From Subdoligranulum sp. CAG:314 (lineage in GTDB: Bacteria > Bacillota > Clostridia > Christensenellales > CAG-314), in assembly GCA_000437915.1 (NCBI GenBank), contig FR900982.1:6578-28652 (forward strand): a stretch of 22,075 bases of DNA. The letters are read 5' to 3'. The notes beneath the pieces were generated by a model. It searched no databases. It was not told the DNA's origin and saw only the letters and a program-made list of their open reading frames with translations. How positions within the stretch are numbered: position 1 is the first letter of the stretch; each line of letters begins with the position of its first letter. This document shows, piece after piece, positions 21,510 through 22,075 of the stretch. The position numbers and the translations under genes were made by a program.

Positions 21510-22075
<566 letters not shown>

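Overview
The window most likely comes from an anaerobic, low-oxygen-adapted Gram-positive bacterium of the Clostridia type. The reasons are a complete [FeFe]-hydrogenase maturation set, a rubrerythrin, a PstS lipoprotein, strong GGAGG-type ribosome sites and several near-consensus sigma-A promoters. Most of the window has balanced to GC-rich composition. The stretch at about 15.6-18.15 kb is visibly AT-rich and looks acquired. This taxonomic guess is inference; the 23S rRNA piece at the right end would settle it.

Left part (1-6.95 kb). A membrane-anchored MBG/YDG-repeat protein (114-1637) is followed by uracil phosphoribosyltransferase upp on the minus strand. Divergent from upp is a tightly packed operon: two half-size chromate-transporter (ChrA) subunits, a DUF4438 protein and a PflX-like radical SAM enzyme. 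Rubrerythrin, with a textbook promoter, and a HAD phosphatase complete this part.

Hydrogenase maturation operon (6.95-11.1 kb). A promoter and a leader RNA that ends in an intrinsic terminator with a competing antiterminator precede a TM1266-like regulator and hydE, hydG and hydF. No hydrogenase structural gene is present.

Phosphate uptake operon (11.18-15.5 kb). Three 11-bp-spaced TTTACA-like repeats (candidate Pho box) precede pstS, a fused pstC-pstA gene, pstB and phoU.

AT-rich restriction-modification island (15.58-18.15 kb, minus strand). From its promoter end it reads: consensus promoter, a roughly 190-nt palindromic leader RNA, an intrinsic terminator, an EcoRI-family adenine methyltransferase, then a DUF262-HNH nuclease. 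The methyltransferase frame is broken by a perfect 23-bp tandem duplication that also creates an ATGA stop-start junction.

Iron uptake (18.2-21.07 kb, minus strand). A promoter with an overlapping TTAGC-N4-GCTAA operator drives feoA and feoB. feoB is frameshifted by a second, imperfect 37-bp tandem duplication and carries a Cys-rich C-terminal extension. A small unknown ORF ends the unit.

Right end (21.1-22.075 kb). Tandem promoters lead directly into the 5' end of 23S rRNA with no 16S gene in front, so the rRNA genes appear unlinked here.

The most unusual parts are the promoter-palindrome-terminator-methylase-nuclease island and the two genes broken by short tandem duplications.
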